Source: Opitutia bacterium (GTDB lineage Bacteria; Verrucomicrobiota; Verrucomicrobiae; Opitutales; UBA953). From it: a stretch of 6,654 nucleotides of DNA. The stretch's first letter is position 1. Each line of letters starts with the position of its first letter. The notes beneath the pieces were generated by a model that was not told the DNA's origin, made no database searches, and saw nothing but the letters and a program-made list of their open reading frames with translations. The stretch spans positions 1 through 6,654 of the forward strand of contig CANKZO010000124.1 of NCBI GenBank assembly GCA_947488485.1, given 5' to 3'. This document shows, piece by piece, positions 1 to 6,648 of this stretch. Made by a program: the position numbers and the translations under genes.

Positions 1-1
1 G

Positions 2-895
2 GCGTATCTCGGCCTGCCGGAATTCCTCTGGAGCCCGCAGGAACTTGAGTGTCTCGGTGGCGTCAACTTCCTCAAAGGCGGCATCCTGCATGCCAGCAAA
101 GTCATCACCGTCAGCCCGACCTACGCGCAGGAGATCCTCACTCCCGCGTTCGGTTACGGCCTCGATGAAGTCGTGCGCCGACGGGCGGGCGCGCTCAGCG
201 GCATCCTGAACGGCGTCGATCGCGACGAATGGGATCCCGCTACCGACAAGCATCTCGAAAAAGCGTTCTCGGCGGCCAAGCCCGCCGGCAAGGCCGAGTG
301 CAAGACCGCGCTCCTGCGCGAACTCGACCTGCCGACGGACGACGAACTTCCGCTCGTGGGCGTGATCTCGCGACTGTGGGATCAGAAAGGCCTCGACCTC
401 GCCGCGGGCGTGCTCCCGCGTTTCCTGCGCGAACAAAAGCTGCGCTTCGTGCTGCTCGGCAGCGGTGATGCCGCGCTCGAGAACGAGTATCGCCGGCTCG
501 CGGCCGACTTCCCACGCCTGTGCGCCGTGCGTATCGGTTACGACAACGGCCTCTCGCATCGCATCGAAGCCGGCAGCGACTTCTTCCTCATGCCGAGCCG
601 CTTCGAACCGTGCGGTCTCAACCAGATGTATTCGATGGCCTACGGCACGCTCCCGATCGTGCGCGCGACCGGCGGACTCGCCGACACCGTCACCGGCTGG
701 GACGGTAAAGAACAAGGCACCGGCATCGTCTTCGAGCACGCCGATCAAGGCGGCATCACGTGGGCCTTGGAGCGGGCGCTCGAACTTTACGCACAGCCCA
801 AGGCCTTCAAAGCATTGCGGAAGCAGGCCATGAAACAGGATTTCAGCTGGGCGAAGGCCGCGGAAGCGCACCTCGCGGTCTATCAGTCGGCCTGA
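2..895 (+). CDS. glgA: Glycogen synthase (ADP-glucose type), 5'-truncated by the window edge
   Basis: The reading frame is open from base 2, so the start lies outside the window; 297 C-terminal residues are present, against about 480-500 for the whole family protein. The enzyme adds glucose from ADP-glucose to the non-reducing end of alpha-1,4-glucan in the cytoplasm (GT5, GT-B fold). The visible part begins near the end of the N-terminal Rossmann domain (KVITVSPTYAQEIL) and passes through the inter-domain signature GILNGVDRDEWDP. The C-terminal domain has SRLWDQKG (Arg codon 371-373 and Lys codon 386-388, matching the ADP-glucose phosphate-binding Arg/Lys of the family). The block SRFEPCGLNQMYSMAYGT carries the conserved Glu at 605-607, followed by TGGLADTV. 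The N-terminal KxGG ADP-glucose motif is not in view. The gene ends in TGA with no strong terminator. Its codon use is a little less biased than that of the downstream genes. Identification is firm; upstream glg partners cannot be seen. Confidence 0.96.
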   Translation, partial: AYLGLPEFLWSPQELECLGGVNFLKGGILHASKVITVSPTYAQEILTPAFGYGLDEVVRRRAGALSGILNGVDRDEWDPATDKHLEKAFSAAKPAGKAECKTALLRELDLPTDDELPLVGVISRLWDQKGLDLAAGVLPRFLREQKLRFVLLGSGDAALENEYRRLAADFPRLCAVRIGYDNGLSHRIEAGSDFFLMPSRFEPCGLNQMYSMAYGTLPIVRATGGLADTVTGWDGKEQGTGIVFEHADQGGITWALERALELYAQPKAFKALRKQAMKQDFSWAKAAEAHLAVYQSA

Positions 896-959
896 GCTCA
901 GAATCGCACAGCAGTTTCAGCCTAAAAAAAGGCAGATTCAGGCCGTATTGCCGAAAAAC

Positions 960-973
960 GACCTGAAAAGGTC
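960..973 (+). terminator. Weak hairpin in the glgA 3' region
   Basis: Five-base arms GACCT and AGGTC enclose a GAAA tetraloop, followed by AATTTCC rather than a real T run. It is the best candidate for a glgA 3' end between 896 and 1036, but the stem is short and the tail poor. A GCCT/AGGC mini-stem around an A run at 920-933 is weaker still. The hairpin could equally be part of the promoter region of the next gene. Confidence 0.2.
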
Positions 974-981
974 AATTTCCT

Positions 982-1029
982 GTGCCAATGGCACGGTTTA
1001 AGGGTTTGGCACGGGGTTAGCATAAGGGG
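982..1029 (+). promoter_or_regulatory. Candidate control region of the beta-barrel gene: TGGCAC repeats, sigma-54-like element, RBS
   Basis: A perfect inverted repeat GTGCCA-A-TGGCAC spans 982-994, and TGGCAC recurs at 1007-1012, 18 bases after the previous direct copy. The second copy begins TGGCACGGGGTTAGCA (1007-1022). This matches the sigma-54 consensus TGGCACRNNNNTTGCW with one mismatch and has the right GG-to-GC spacing. Against it, the predicted transcript start would be near 1033, only four bases before the ATG, and would leave out the good ribosome-binding site AAGGGG (1024-1029, seven bases before ATG 1037). An operator with paired and single half-sites is therefore as likely as a sigma-54 promoter. 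An alternative sigma-70 pair, TTGCCG (948-953) with GTCAAT (971-976), is weak. The repeats and the RBS are seen directly; the role is inferred. Confidence 0.35.
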
Positions 1030-1036
1030 TGATGCC

Positions 1037-1828
1037 ATGAAGCACATCACCGCCCTCACCCTCACCACCCTCCTCGCCGCGACCGGTCTTGCCCAGACCG
1101 CCGCCGCAGCCGCCCCCGCCCCGGTCGCCTACGACCTGACGGCCGGCTACGACAGCGAGTACTACTACCGCGGCCTCTGGTTCTCCAACCAGAACGCCTG
1201 GTACAACATCGGCGCTTCCAAGAAGCTGTCCGACACCACCACGCTCAACGCGCTGGCTTACTACACGTCGAGCAACGATCGTCGTTCCCTCTACCAGGAA
1301 CTCGACCTCGGCGCCTCGCTCGCCTACGACGCCGGCTTCGCCACGCTGACCGCCGGTTACACGTACTTCTTCTTCCTGAACGGTTACGTCGGTAACGGCG
1401 CCGGCCAGACCTTCGCCTCGGAGTTCTTCGTGAGCGCCGCCAAGACCGTCGGCCCGGTGAACGTCACCGCCACCTACGCCTACGATCTCTACATCGACGC
1501 CGGCTACGCTGAGCTCGCCGTGGACAAGTCCTTCGCCCTCACCGACTCGACCTCCCTCGTCCTCAAGGCCGTGGCGGGTTACAGCGTCGGCGGCTACTAC
1601 ACCGCCTTCAACGGCGCGGGCTTCAACACCGGCACCGAAAGCGCTTGGACCCACGTCGCCGTGACCGCCTCGCTCCCGATCGCCCTGTCCAAGACCGCGA
1701 CCCTGACGCCCTACGTCTCCTACAACATGTCGGGAGCCGGCCGCACCGAGTCCAACACCGCCGCCTCCGCCTTCGGTGGAGACGACGATCAGCTGTTCTT
1801 CGGCGCCTCGATCAAGGCCGTCTTCTAA
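1037..1828 (+). CDS. Secreted outer-membrane beta-barrel protein, putative porin (TorF/Gcw_chp-like)
   Basis: This 263-residue protein of unknown function is very probably an outer-membrane barrel. Residues 1-26 form a Sec signal peptide: Lys2, a hydrophobic stretch, then an Ala-rich end with cleavage likely near 24-26. The mature part is rich in Tyr, Gly, Ala, Ser and Thr and shows alternating hydrophobic/polar strands (for example LDLGASLAYDAGFATLTAGY, then VNVTATYAYDLY). It ends in IKAVF, and a terminal Phe with alternating hydrophobics is the usual signal for barrel insertion. It has no cysteine. The start of the mature chain, YDSEYYYRGLWFS near 38-50, resembles the opening strand of the TorF/Gcw_chp family of putative porins (about 220-260 residues), so that family is my best guess rather than a firm call. 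ATG 1037 is well supported by AAGGGG seven bases upstream and by the signal peptide beginning there. Terminators follow it, so it is likely monocistronic. Confidence 0.85.
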   Translation: MKHITALTLTTLLAATGLAQTAAAAAPAPVAYDLTAGYDSEYYYRGLWFSNQNAWYNIGASKKLSDTTTLNALAYYTSSNDRRSLYQELDLGASLAYDAGFATLTAGYTYFFFLNGYVGNGAGQTFASEFFVSAAKTVGPVNVTATYAYDLYIDAGYAELAVDKSFALTDSTSLVLKAVAGYSVGGYYTAFNGAGFNTGTESAWTHVAVTASLPIALSKTATLTPYVSYNMSGAGRTESNTAASAFGGDDDQLFFGASIKAVF

Positions 1829-1836
1829 GGACCTGA

Positions 1837-1870
1837 GCCGGGTGGTCTTCGGACCGCCCGGCCTTCCTTG
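1837..1870 (+). terminator. UUCG-capped hairpin after the barrel gene
   Basis: An 11-bp GC-rich stem (1837-1847 with 1852-1862, one G-U pair) is closed by the tetraloop TTCG between C and G, a very stable cUUCGg cap. It starts eight bases after the TAA stop. The tail CTTCCTT is only moderately T-rich, so it may act as a terminator or as a 3'-end stabiliser of the barrel mRNA. Confidence 0.6.
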
Positions 1871-1928
1871 GACTGAACCATTCCCCGGCCTGGAACAGTT
1901 TCAGAACCGGGAGATTGCAGCATAGCAA

Positions 1929-1970
1929 AAGGGGTGCTTTCCGGGAGGAAAGCACCCCTTCTTCTTTGTT
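1929..1970 (+). terminator. Strong intrinsic terminator or lipA leader attenuator
   Basis: A perfect 14-bp stem (1929-1942 with 1947-1960) with a GGGA loop is followed by the T-rich tail CTTCTTTGTT and preceded by an A run, as in classic intrinsic terminators. On the other strand the stem is followed by TTTTGC, so it may work in both directions. It is the second hairpin after the barrel gene. It ends only 40 bases before the lipA ATG, which leaves little room for a complete promoter in between. The lipA promoter must therefore overlap it or lie upstream of it, and in the latter case the hairpin would sit in the lipA leader. Confidence 0.8.
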
Positions 1971-2010
1971 AGGTTGAAAATCGCCGGAAGAAGGCAATGT
2001 TCCCACCTCC

Positions 2011-2898
2011 ATGCTCGAGTCCGCCCGCAAACCCGACTGGCTCCGCGCCAAGCTTCCCAGCGGTCCCGACTTCCTGGAGACCAAGAAGAACGTCGACGAG
2101 CATAAGCTGCACACGGTCTGCCAGTCCGCGCAGTGCCCCAACATGGGCGAATGCTGGTCCCGTGGCAGCGCCACGGTGATGATCCTCGGCAACGTCTGCA
2201 CCCGCTCCTGTACCTTCTGCGCCGTCCTCTCCGGCCGCCCCAGCGAACTCGACCTCGGCGAACCGGCCCGCGTGGCCGAATCCATCGCCCTGATGAACCT
2301 CAAGCACGTGGTCATCACTTCCGTCGCCCGCGATGACCTCAAGGACGGCGGCGCCTCCGTCTGGGCCGCGACCATCCGTGCGACCCGCCACCGCTGCCCG
2401 AACACGACCATCGAGGTCCTCCCGGCCGACTTCCGCGGCGAGCAGGAGCACCTCGACACGCTGCTCGACGCCCGGCCCGACATCCTCAACCACAACCTCG
2501 AGACGGTCGAACGCCTGCAGCGCCCGGTCCGCAAGACCGCCCGCTACGAACGCTCCTTCTGGGTGCTCAAGCACGCCAAGTCCCGCGACTTCATCACCAA
2601 GACCGGCATCATGCTCGGTATCGGCGAACGCAAGGAAGAGGTCGCCCAGCTGATCCGCGACATCGCCGCCGCTGACGTGGACATCCTGACGATTGGTCAG
2701 TATCTCTCGCCGAGCAAGGAACACGCCCCGATCGACCGCTGGGTCACGCCCGAAGAATTCGCCGAGTGGAAGACCTTCGCCCTGGAAGTCGGCGTGAAGC
2801 ACGTCGAGTCCGGCCCCTTGGTCCGCTCCTCCTACCGGGCCGACGAACAGGTCGTGAAGTTCAGCCTGATGGATCGCCGCCAGCGACCCGCCCGCTAA
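2011..2898 (+). CDS. lipA: Lipoyl synthase (radical SAM, two 4Fe-4S clusters)
   Basis: LipA inserts two sulfur atoms at C6 and C8 of the octanoyl group carried on the E2 subunits of 2-oxoacid dehydrogenases or on glycine-cleavage H protein, completing lipoate synthesis in the cytoplasm. The 295 residues are a normal length. The auxiliary-cluster motif CX4CX5C is Cys37, Cys42, Cys48 (VCQSAQCPNMGEC). The radical-SAM motif CX3CX2C is Cys63, Cys67, Cys70 (NVCTRSCTFC). The C-terminal RSSY motif, whose Ser ligates the auxiliary cluster, is at 272-275. VITSVARDDLKDGGA, ILNHNLETV and TKTGIMLGIGE are further family blocks. ATG 2011 is the first start codon after an in-frame TGA at 1975. Its Shine-Dalgarno is poor: GGAAGAAGG (1986-1994) lies 16 bases upstream. 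A strong hairpin lies just before the gene. No lipB is visible; the next gene is a helicase 3 bases downstream. Confidence 0.97.
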   Translation: MLESARKPDWLRAKLPSGPDFLETKKNVDEHKLHTVCQSAQCPNMGECWSRGSATVMILGNVCTRSCTFCAVLSGRPSELDLGEPARVAESIALMNLKHVVITSVARDDLKDGGASVWAATIRATRHRCPNTTIEVLPADFRGEQEHLDTLLDARPDILNHNLETVERLQRPVRKTARYERSFWVLKHAKSRDFITKTGIMLGIGERKEEVAQLIRDIAAADVDILTIGQYLSPSKEHAPIDRWVTPEEFAEWKTFALEVGVKHVESGPLVRSSYRADEQVVKFSLMDRRQRPAR

Positions 2899-2901
2899 TC
2901 C

Positions 2902-4953
2902 GTGGAAGGCCTGCCTCCCGTCGATTTCCGCGGCGAGCTCAACGATGAGCAATACGCCGCGGTGACCTCGCCGCGCGGCCCCGCGCTCGTACTGGCCGGC
3001 GCCGGCTCGGGCAAGACCCGCACCCTGACCTACCGCGTGGCCTGGCTCCTGCACCAAGGCGCCAAGCCCTGGGACATCCTGCTGCTGACGTTCACCAACA
3101 AGTCGGCCAAGGAGATGCTCGAGCGCGTCGAAGACCTCACCGGCGTCCCGCGCGGACAGTTCTGGGGCGGCACCTTCCACTCCATCGGCCAACGCATCCT
3201 GCGCCGTAACGCGGCCGTGGCTTCGCGCTCGCCGGACTTCACCATCCTCGACCAGAAGGAATCGGAGCAGCTTTTCTCCGAGATCGTGAAGTCGATCGAC
3301 GGCGCCTTCATCAAGGACAAGACGAACCCCAAGGCGGCCGTCATCCTCGACGCCTATTCGCACGCCCGCAATACGCTCCGCCCCCTGCAGGACGTCCTCG
3401 CCGAACGCCTCGACTGGATGAAAGGCGGCCCGGAGAAGCTCATGCAGTTCTGCACGGCCTACGCCGCGGCGAAGCAGGAGCGTAACCTGTGCGACTTCGA
3501 TGACCTGCTGAGCCTGTGGCTGCATGTGCTCGAGAACGACCCGGCCGCCCTCGCCCACTACCGCCAACGCTTCAAGCACATCCTGGTGGACGAGTTCCAG
3601 GACACCAACCGCCTGCAGAGCCGCATCATCGACCTGCTCGCCAGCGAGCACCAGATCATGGCCGTCGGCGACGACGCCCAGTGCATCTACACCTGGCGCG
3701 GCGCGGACTGGGAAAACATCGTCGCCTTCCCGCAGCGCCACCCGGGCACGCTGATCCACACGATCGACACGAACTACCGTTCGACCCCGGAGATCCTGGC
3801 CTTCGCCAACGAGATCCTCAGCCACCGTCCGCGCGTCGAAGGCTTCGACCGTCGCCTCCAGGCCGTGCGTCAGAGCGGCCCTCAGCCCACCGTCTTCACC
3901 GTCGGCGACACTTCCCAGCAGGCGAAACTCGTGGTCCGCAAGCTCATGCAGCTGCACCATGAAGGCCACGCGCTCAAGGACATGCACGTGCTCTACCGCG
4001 CGCACTACCAGTCCTTGGAACTACAGATGGAACTCAACGCCATGGGCGTGCCGTTCGTCATCACCAGCGGCCACAAGTTCTTCGACCTCGCGCATGTGAA
4101 GGACATCCTCGCCCACCTGCGTTTCGTGCACAATCCGCTCGATCAGGTCGCGCTGTCCCGCCTGCTCTGCCTCCTCCCGAAGGTCGGCCCGGTCGCCGCC
4201 GAGAAGATCAGCAAGGCCGCCCGTGAGACCGACGAAGCCCAGGGTCGCGGACTGGTCCGCGCGCTTCGCGCCGACGCGGTGCTCAAGCGCGTGCCCGAAT
4301 CCGCGAAGGACGATTTCAACGACCTGACCATCACGCTCGAGGACATGCTCGAAGGCCTCGAGGCCGCCAAGGCCAAGCCGGGCCCCGTCGCGCCCGCGCC
4401 CGATCTCTTCGTCGCGGCTTCCGACGCGAACTCCGTCAAGGTCGCCCGGACGCCCGCCGAGACGGTCCGCGTCTGCATCGAGGGCTGGTATGGCACCTTC
4501 CTCAAGACGATCTTCCCCGACTGGAAGGAACGCGAACAGGACCTCCAAGGCCTCATCGGCTTCGCCTCGAAGTTCGAGGATGTCGGCGACCTCATCGCCC
4601 AGGTCGCCCTGCTCAACGGCGAGTCCTCGGACAAGAAGGCTGAGCCGGAAGAGGACATGCTCCGCCTCACGACCATCCACCAGTCCAAAGGCCTCGAGTT
4701 CCCGATCGTCTTCCTCCTGGGCTGCGCGGACGGCCTCCTCCCGCTGACCCGCGCCATCGACGAGGGCGACGTCGAGGAGGAACGCCGCCTCTTCTACGTG
4801 GCCTGCACGCGCGCCGAGAACATGCTCTTCCTTTTCGCCCCCCGGTTCGCGGTCTCCGGCGAAGGCTACCGTCCGCTCGATCCCTGCCGTTTTCTGGAAG
4901 AAATGAGCCCGGATTGTTACGAATTGGCGGATTACGCCCATCGCCGGCTCTGA
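2902..4953 (+). CDS. ATP-dependent DNA helicase, UvrD/PcrA/Rep family (SF1A)
   Basis: This is a 683-residue helicase with all expected motifs, likely a 3'-5' DNA motor in repair or replication restart. In order: Q-motif LNDEQYAAV (13-21), Walker A AGAGSGKT (32-39), Ia LTFTNKSAKEM (62-72), Ib GTFHSIG (90-96), Walker B VDEFQDTN (229-236), III GDDAQCIYTWRGAD (256-269), IV TNYRST (290-295), V IHQSKGLEF (592-600) and VI EEERRLFYVACTRAE (625-639). The length is like Rep (about 670) and slightly below UvrD (about 720). Motif V has IHQSKGLEF where E. coli UvrD-type proteins read LHSAKGLEF, so I do not assign uvrD, pcrA or rep. The start is GTG 2902. No in-frame ATG occurs before residue 72, which is beyond Walker A, and the lipA TAA blocks extension upstream. 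There is no Shine-Dalgarno, so translation probably depends on ribosomes ending lipA 3 bases earlier. No nuclease domain is present, so it is not AddA or RecB. Confidence 0.93.
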   Translation: MEGLPPVDFRGELNDEQYAAVTSPRGPALVLAGAGSGKTRTLTYRVAWLLHQGAKPWDILLLTFTNKSAKEMLERVEDLTGVPRGQFWGGTFHSIGQRILRRNAAVASRSPDFTILDQKESEQLFSEIVKSIDGAFIKDKTNPKAAVILDAYSHARNTLRPLQDVLAERLDWMKGGPEKLMQFCTAYAAAKQERNLCDFDDLLSLWLHVLENDPAALAHYRQRFKHILVDEFQDTNRLQSRIIDLLASEHQIMAVGDDAQCIYTWRGADWENIVAFPQRHPGTLIHTIDTNYRSTPEILAFANEILSHRPRVEGFDRRLQAVRQSGPQPTVFTVGDTSQQAKLVVRKLMQLHHEGHALKDMHVLYRAHYQSLELQMELNAMGVPFVITSGHKFFDLAHVKDILAHLRFVHNPLDQVALSRLLCLLPKVGPVAAEKISKAARETDEAQGRGLVRALRADAVLKRVPESAKDDFNDLTITLEDMLEGLEAAKAKPGPVAPAPDLFVAASDANSVKVARTPAETVRVCIEGWYGTFLKTIFPDWKEREQDLQGLIGFASKFEDVGDLIAQVALLNGESSDKKAEPEEDMLRLTTIHQSKGLEFPIVFLLGCADGLLPLTRAIDEGDVEEERRLFYVACTRAENMLFLFAPRFAVSGEGYRPLDPCRFLEEMSPDCYELADYAHRRL

Positions 4954-4959
4954 GCCGGC
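4943..4959 (+). repeat. Inverted repeat across the helicase stop codon
   Basis: GCCGGCTC and GAGCCGGC form 8-base arms around a single T, and the TGA stop lies in the centre. As RNA it could fold as a 7-bp stem with a 3-base loop. No T run follows, so it is not a typical intrinsic terminator. It may help end or stabilise the lipA-helicase transcript, or be a chance result of GC-rich codons. Confidence 0.35.
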
Positions 4960-4985
4960 TATGACGGACGAACAGGGGTAGGTGC

Positions 4986-5015
4986 TTGCCTTTACCTTGG
5001 GCGGGCATTTATGAC
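4986..5015 (+). promoter_or_regulatory. Candidate sigma-70 promoter of serA
   Basis: TTGCCT (4986-4991) and TATGAC (5010-5015) match the -35 and -10 consensus at four of six bases each, with an 18-base spacer. Transcription would start near 5022, just before the serA ATG at 5044. The -10 box overlaps the other possible serA start, ATG 5011. The flanking stretch 5006-5037 is AT-rich compared with the coding sequence around it. The match is modest and no other signal supports it. Confidence 0.35.
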
Positions 5016-5043
5016 TCAATTCAAACTTTTACACGCCATCGCC

Positions 5044-6648
5044 ATGCCCAAGGTACTCGTCGCCGATAAGATCTCGCCCACCGGAGTCGCCCTCCTCAAA
5101 GCCCAGCCCGGGTATGAGGTCGTCGAAGCCTATGGCTCCACCCCGGAGCAGATCCTGAACCTGGTCGCCGACGTGGATGCCATCCTGGTCCGCTCCGAGA
5201 CCCAGATCACCCGCGAAGTCCTCGCCGCCGCCCACCGCCTCGTCTGCGTCGGCCGCGCCGGCGTGGGGGTCGACAATATCGACGTCGACGCCGCCACCGA
5301 GCGCGGCGTGATCGTGATGAACACCCCCTCGGGCAACACCATCGCGACCGCCGAACTGACCTTCACCCACCTGCTCTCCCTCGCCCGCCCGGTGCCGGAA
5401 GCCGTGCAGTCCATGCACGAAGGCAAGTGGGACCGTAAGACCCTCTCCGGCTCCGAACTCTTCGGCAAGACCCTCGGCGTGCTCGGCCTCGGCCGCATCG
5501 GCGCCGAAGTCTCCAAGCGCGCCCTCGCCTTCGGCATGAAGGTCCTCGCCTACGATCCGTATCTCACCGAAGCCCGTGCCAAGGCCCTCGGCGTGACCAT
5601 CGCCACCCTCGACGAAGTCTTCGCCCTCTCCGACTACATCACCGTCCACATGCCCCTCATCGAGAAGGGCAAGCAGGGCGCGACCGAAGGTATGGTCGAT
5701 GACGCCGCTTTCGCCAAGATGAAGAAGGGCGTGAAAATCGTGAACTGCGCCCGCGGCGGTATCGTCGACGAAGCCGCCCTCGCGGCTGCGCTCGCCTCCG
5801 GCAAGTGCGGCGGCTGCGGTTTCGACGTCTTCGTCGAAGAACCCCTCGCCAAGGATCACCCCCTCCGCGCCTTCCCCCGCGCCCACCTCTCCCCGCACCT
5901 CGGCGCCTCCACGGCCGAAGCCCAGGAGAACGTCGGCGTCGAAGTCGCTGAAGCCGCGATCACCGTCCTCGGCGGCGGCTCGCCCGCCAACGCGGTCAAC
6001 CTGCCCTCCGTCGACTCGCAGACCCTCGCCGCGATCAAGCCCTTCCTCTCCCTCGCCCAGAAGCTCGGCTCCATCGCCCGCCAACTGGCCGCCCCGGGTC
6101 GCATTGAATCGCTCCGCCTGACGACCTTCGGCACTGGCTCGGACCAGGGCGCCAACGCCATCGCCCGCGCCATCCAGCGCGGCTACCTCCGCGGCATCGT
6201 GGAAGGCGTCACTGACGTCAACGCCCCCGGCAAGCTCAAGGCCCTCGGCGTCGAGGTCCAGACCGTCCGCTCCTCCGCCGAAGCCGACTATAAGGAACTC
6301 ATCCTCGTCGAAGCCGTGCTCGCGGGCGGCAAGACCGTCTCCGTCGCCGGCACCGTCATCGGCAAGGCCCAGTCGCCCCGCATCGTCTCCATCAACGGTC
6401 GTACCCTCGAGTTCATCCCCGAAGGCATGTTGCTCCTCATCGAGAACCAGGACCAGCCCGGCATCATCGGCGCCCTCGGCACCCTGCTCGCCAAGGAACG
6501 CGTGAACATCGCCAACATGGCCCTCAGCCGTTCCGGCGGTTCCAACGCCCTCGCCGTCTACCAGCTCGACACCGCCCCCGGTGACGCCGCCATCGCGGAG
6601 ATCCTCCGCAATCCGGCGATCGTCAGCGCGAAGCTGATCGAAGCCTAA
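5044..6648 (+). CDS. serA: D-3-phosphoglycerate dehydrogenase, long form with C-terminal ACT domain
   Basis: SerA oxidises 3-phosphoglycerate to 3-phosphohydroxypyruvate with NAD+, the first step of serine synthesis. From ATG 5044 it has 534 residues, typical of the long (type I) form. The substrate-binding part (from MPKVLVADKIS) encloses a Rossmann domain with GLGRIG at 148-153 (GxGxxG). Catalytic residues are Arg237 (NCARGG), Glu266 (DVFVEEP) and His285 (SPHLGAST). After about residue 320 comes the ASB-type intervening domain, then an ACT domain from about 463 (LLLIENQDQPGIIG...VNIANMALSR). ACT domains sense serine in several SerA proteins; feedback here is inferred. An in-frame ATG at 5011 would add 11 residues (MTQFKLLHAIA) that the family lacks and that are encoded by AT-rich DNA overlapping a likely -10 box, so 5044 is preferred. 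Neither start has a good Shine-Dalgarno. Codon use is strongly biased to C-ending codons, suggesting high expression. An ATG at 6652, four bases after the stop codon begins its 3' flank, may start the next gene. Confidence 0.95.
   Translation: MPKVLVADKISPTGVALLKAQPGYEVVEAYGSTPEQILNLVADVDAILVRSETQITREVLAAAHRLVCVGRAGVGVDNIDVDAATERGVIVMNTPSGNTIATAELTFTHLLSLARPVPEAVQSMHEGKWDRKTLSGSELFGKTLGVLGLGRIGAEVSKRALAFGMKVLAYDPYLTEARAKALGVTIATLDEVFALSDYITVHMPLIEKGKQGATEGMVDDAAFAKMKKGVKIVNCARGGIVDEAALAAALASGKCGGCGFDVFVEEPLAKDHPLRAFPRAHLSPHLGASTAEAQENVGVEVAEAAITVLGGGSPANAVNLPSVDSQTLAAIKPFLSLAQKLGSIARQLAAPGRIESLRLTTFGTGSDQGANAIARAIQRGYLRGIVEGVTDVNAPGKLKALGVEVQTVRSSAEADYKELILVEAVLAGGKTVSVAGTVIGKAQSPRIVSINGRTLEFIPEGMLLLIENQDQPGIIGALGTLLAKERVNIANMALSRSGGSNALAVYQLDTAPGDAAIAEILRNPAIVSAKLIEA

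Noticed and set aside
912..1904. The 9-mer CAGTTTCAG occurs at 912-920 and 1896-1904, on either side of the barrel gene.
   Set aside because: It is short, with no extended similarity in the flanks and no mobile-element features between the copies; chance is sufficient.
1997..2179. A 60-codon frame starting at ATG 1997, better placed relative to GGAAG than the lipA ATG.
   Set aside because: Almost all of it overlaps lipA in another frame and encodes a Pro/Ser/Ala/Arg-rich shadow peptide. It is more likely chance than a regulatory upstream frame, although it does leave the lipA RBS unexplained.
1969..4005. A 678-codon open frame on the minus strand opposite lipA and the helicase.
   Set aside because: Its translation is a monotonous Val/Gly/Glu/Ala/Asp-rich string with no recognisable motif, while the + strand carries complete, motif-verified genes. 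It results from C-ending codon bias. The minus-strand frames at 4021-5019 and 5029-6084 are rejected for the same reason.
4961..4981. A six-codon ATG-to-TAG mini-frame between the helicase gene and serA.
   Set aside because: It is too short, has no ribosome-binding site, and is expected by chance.
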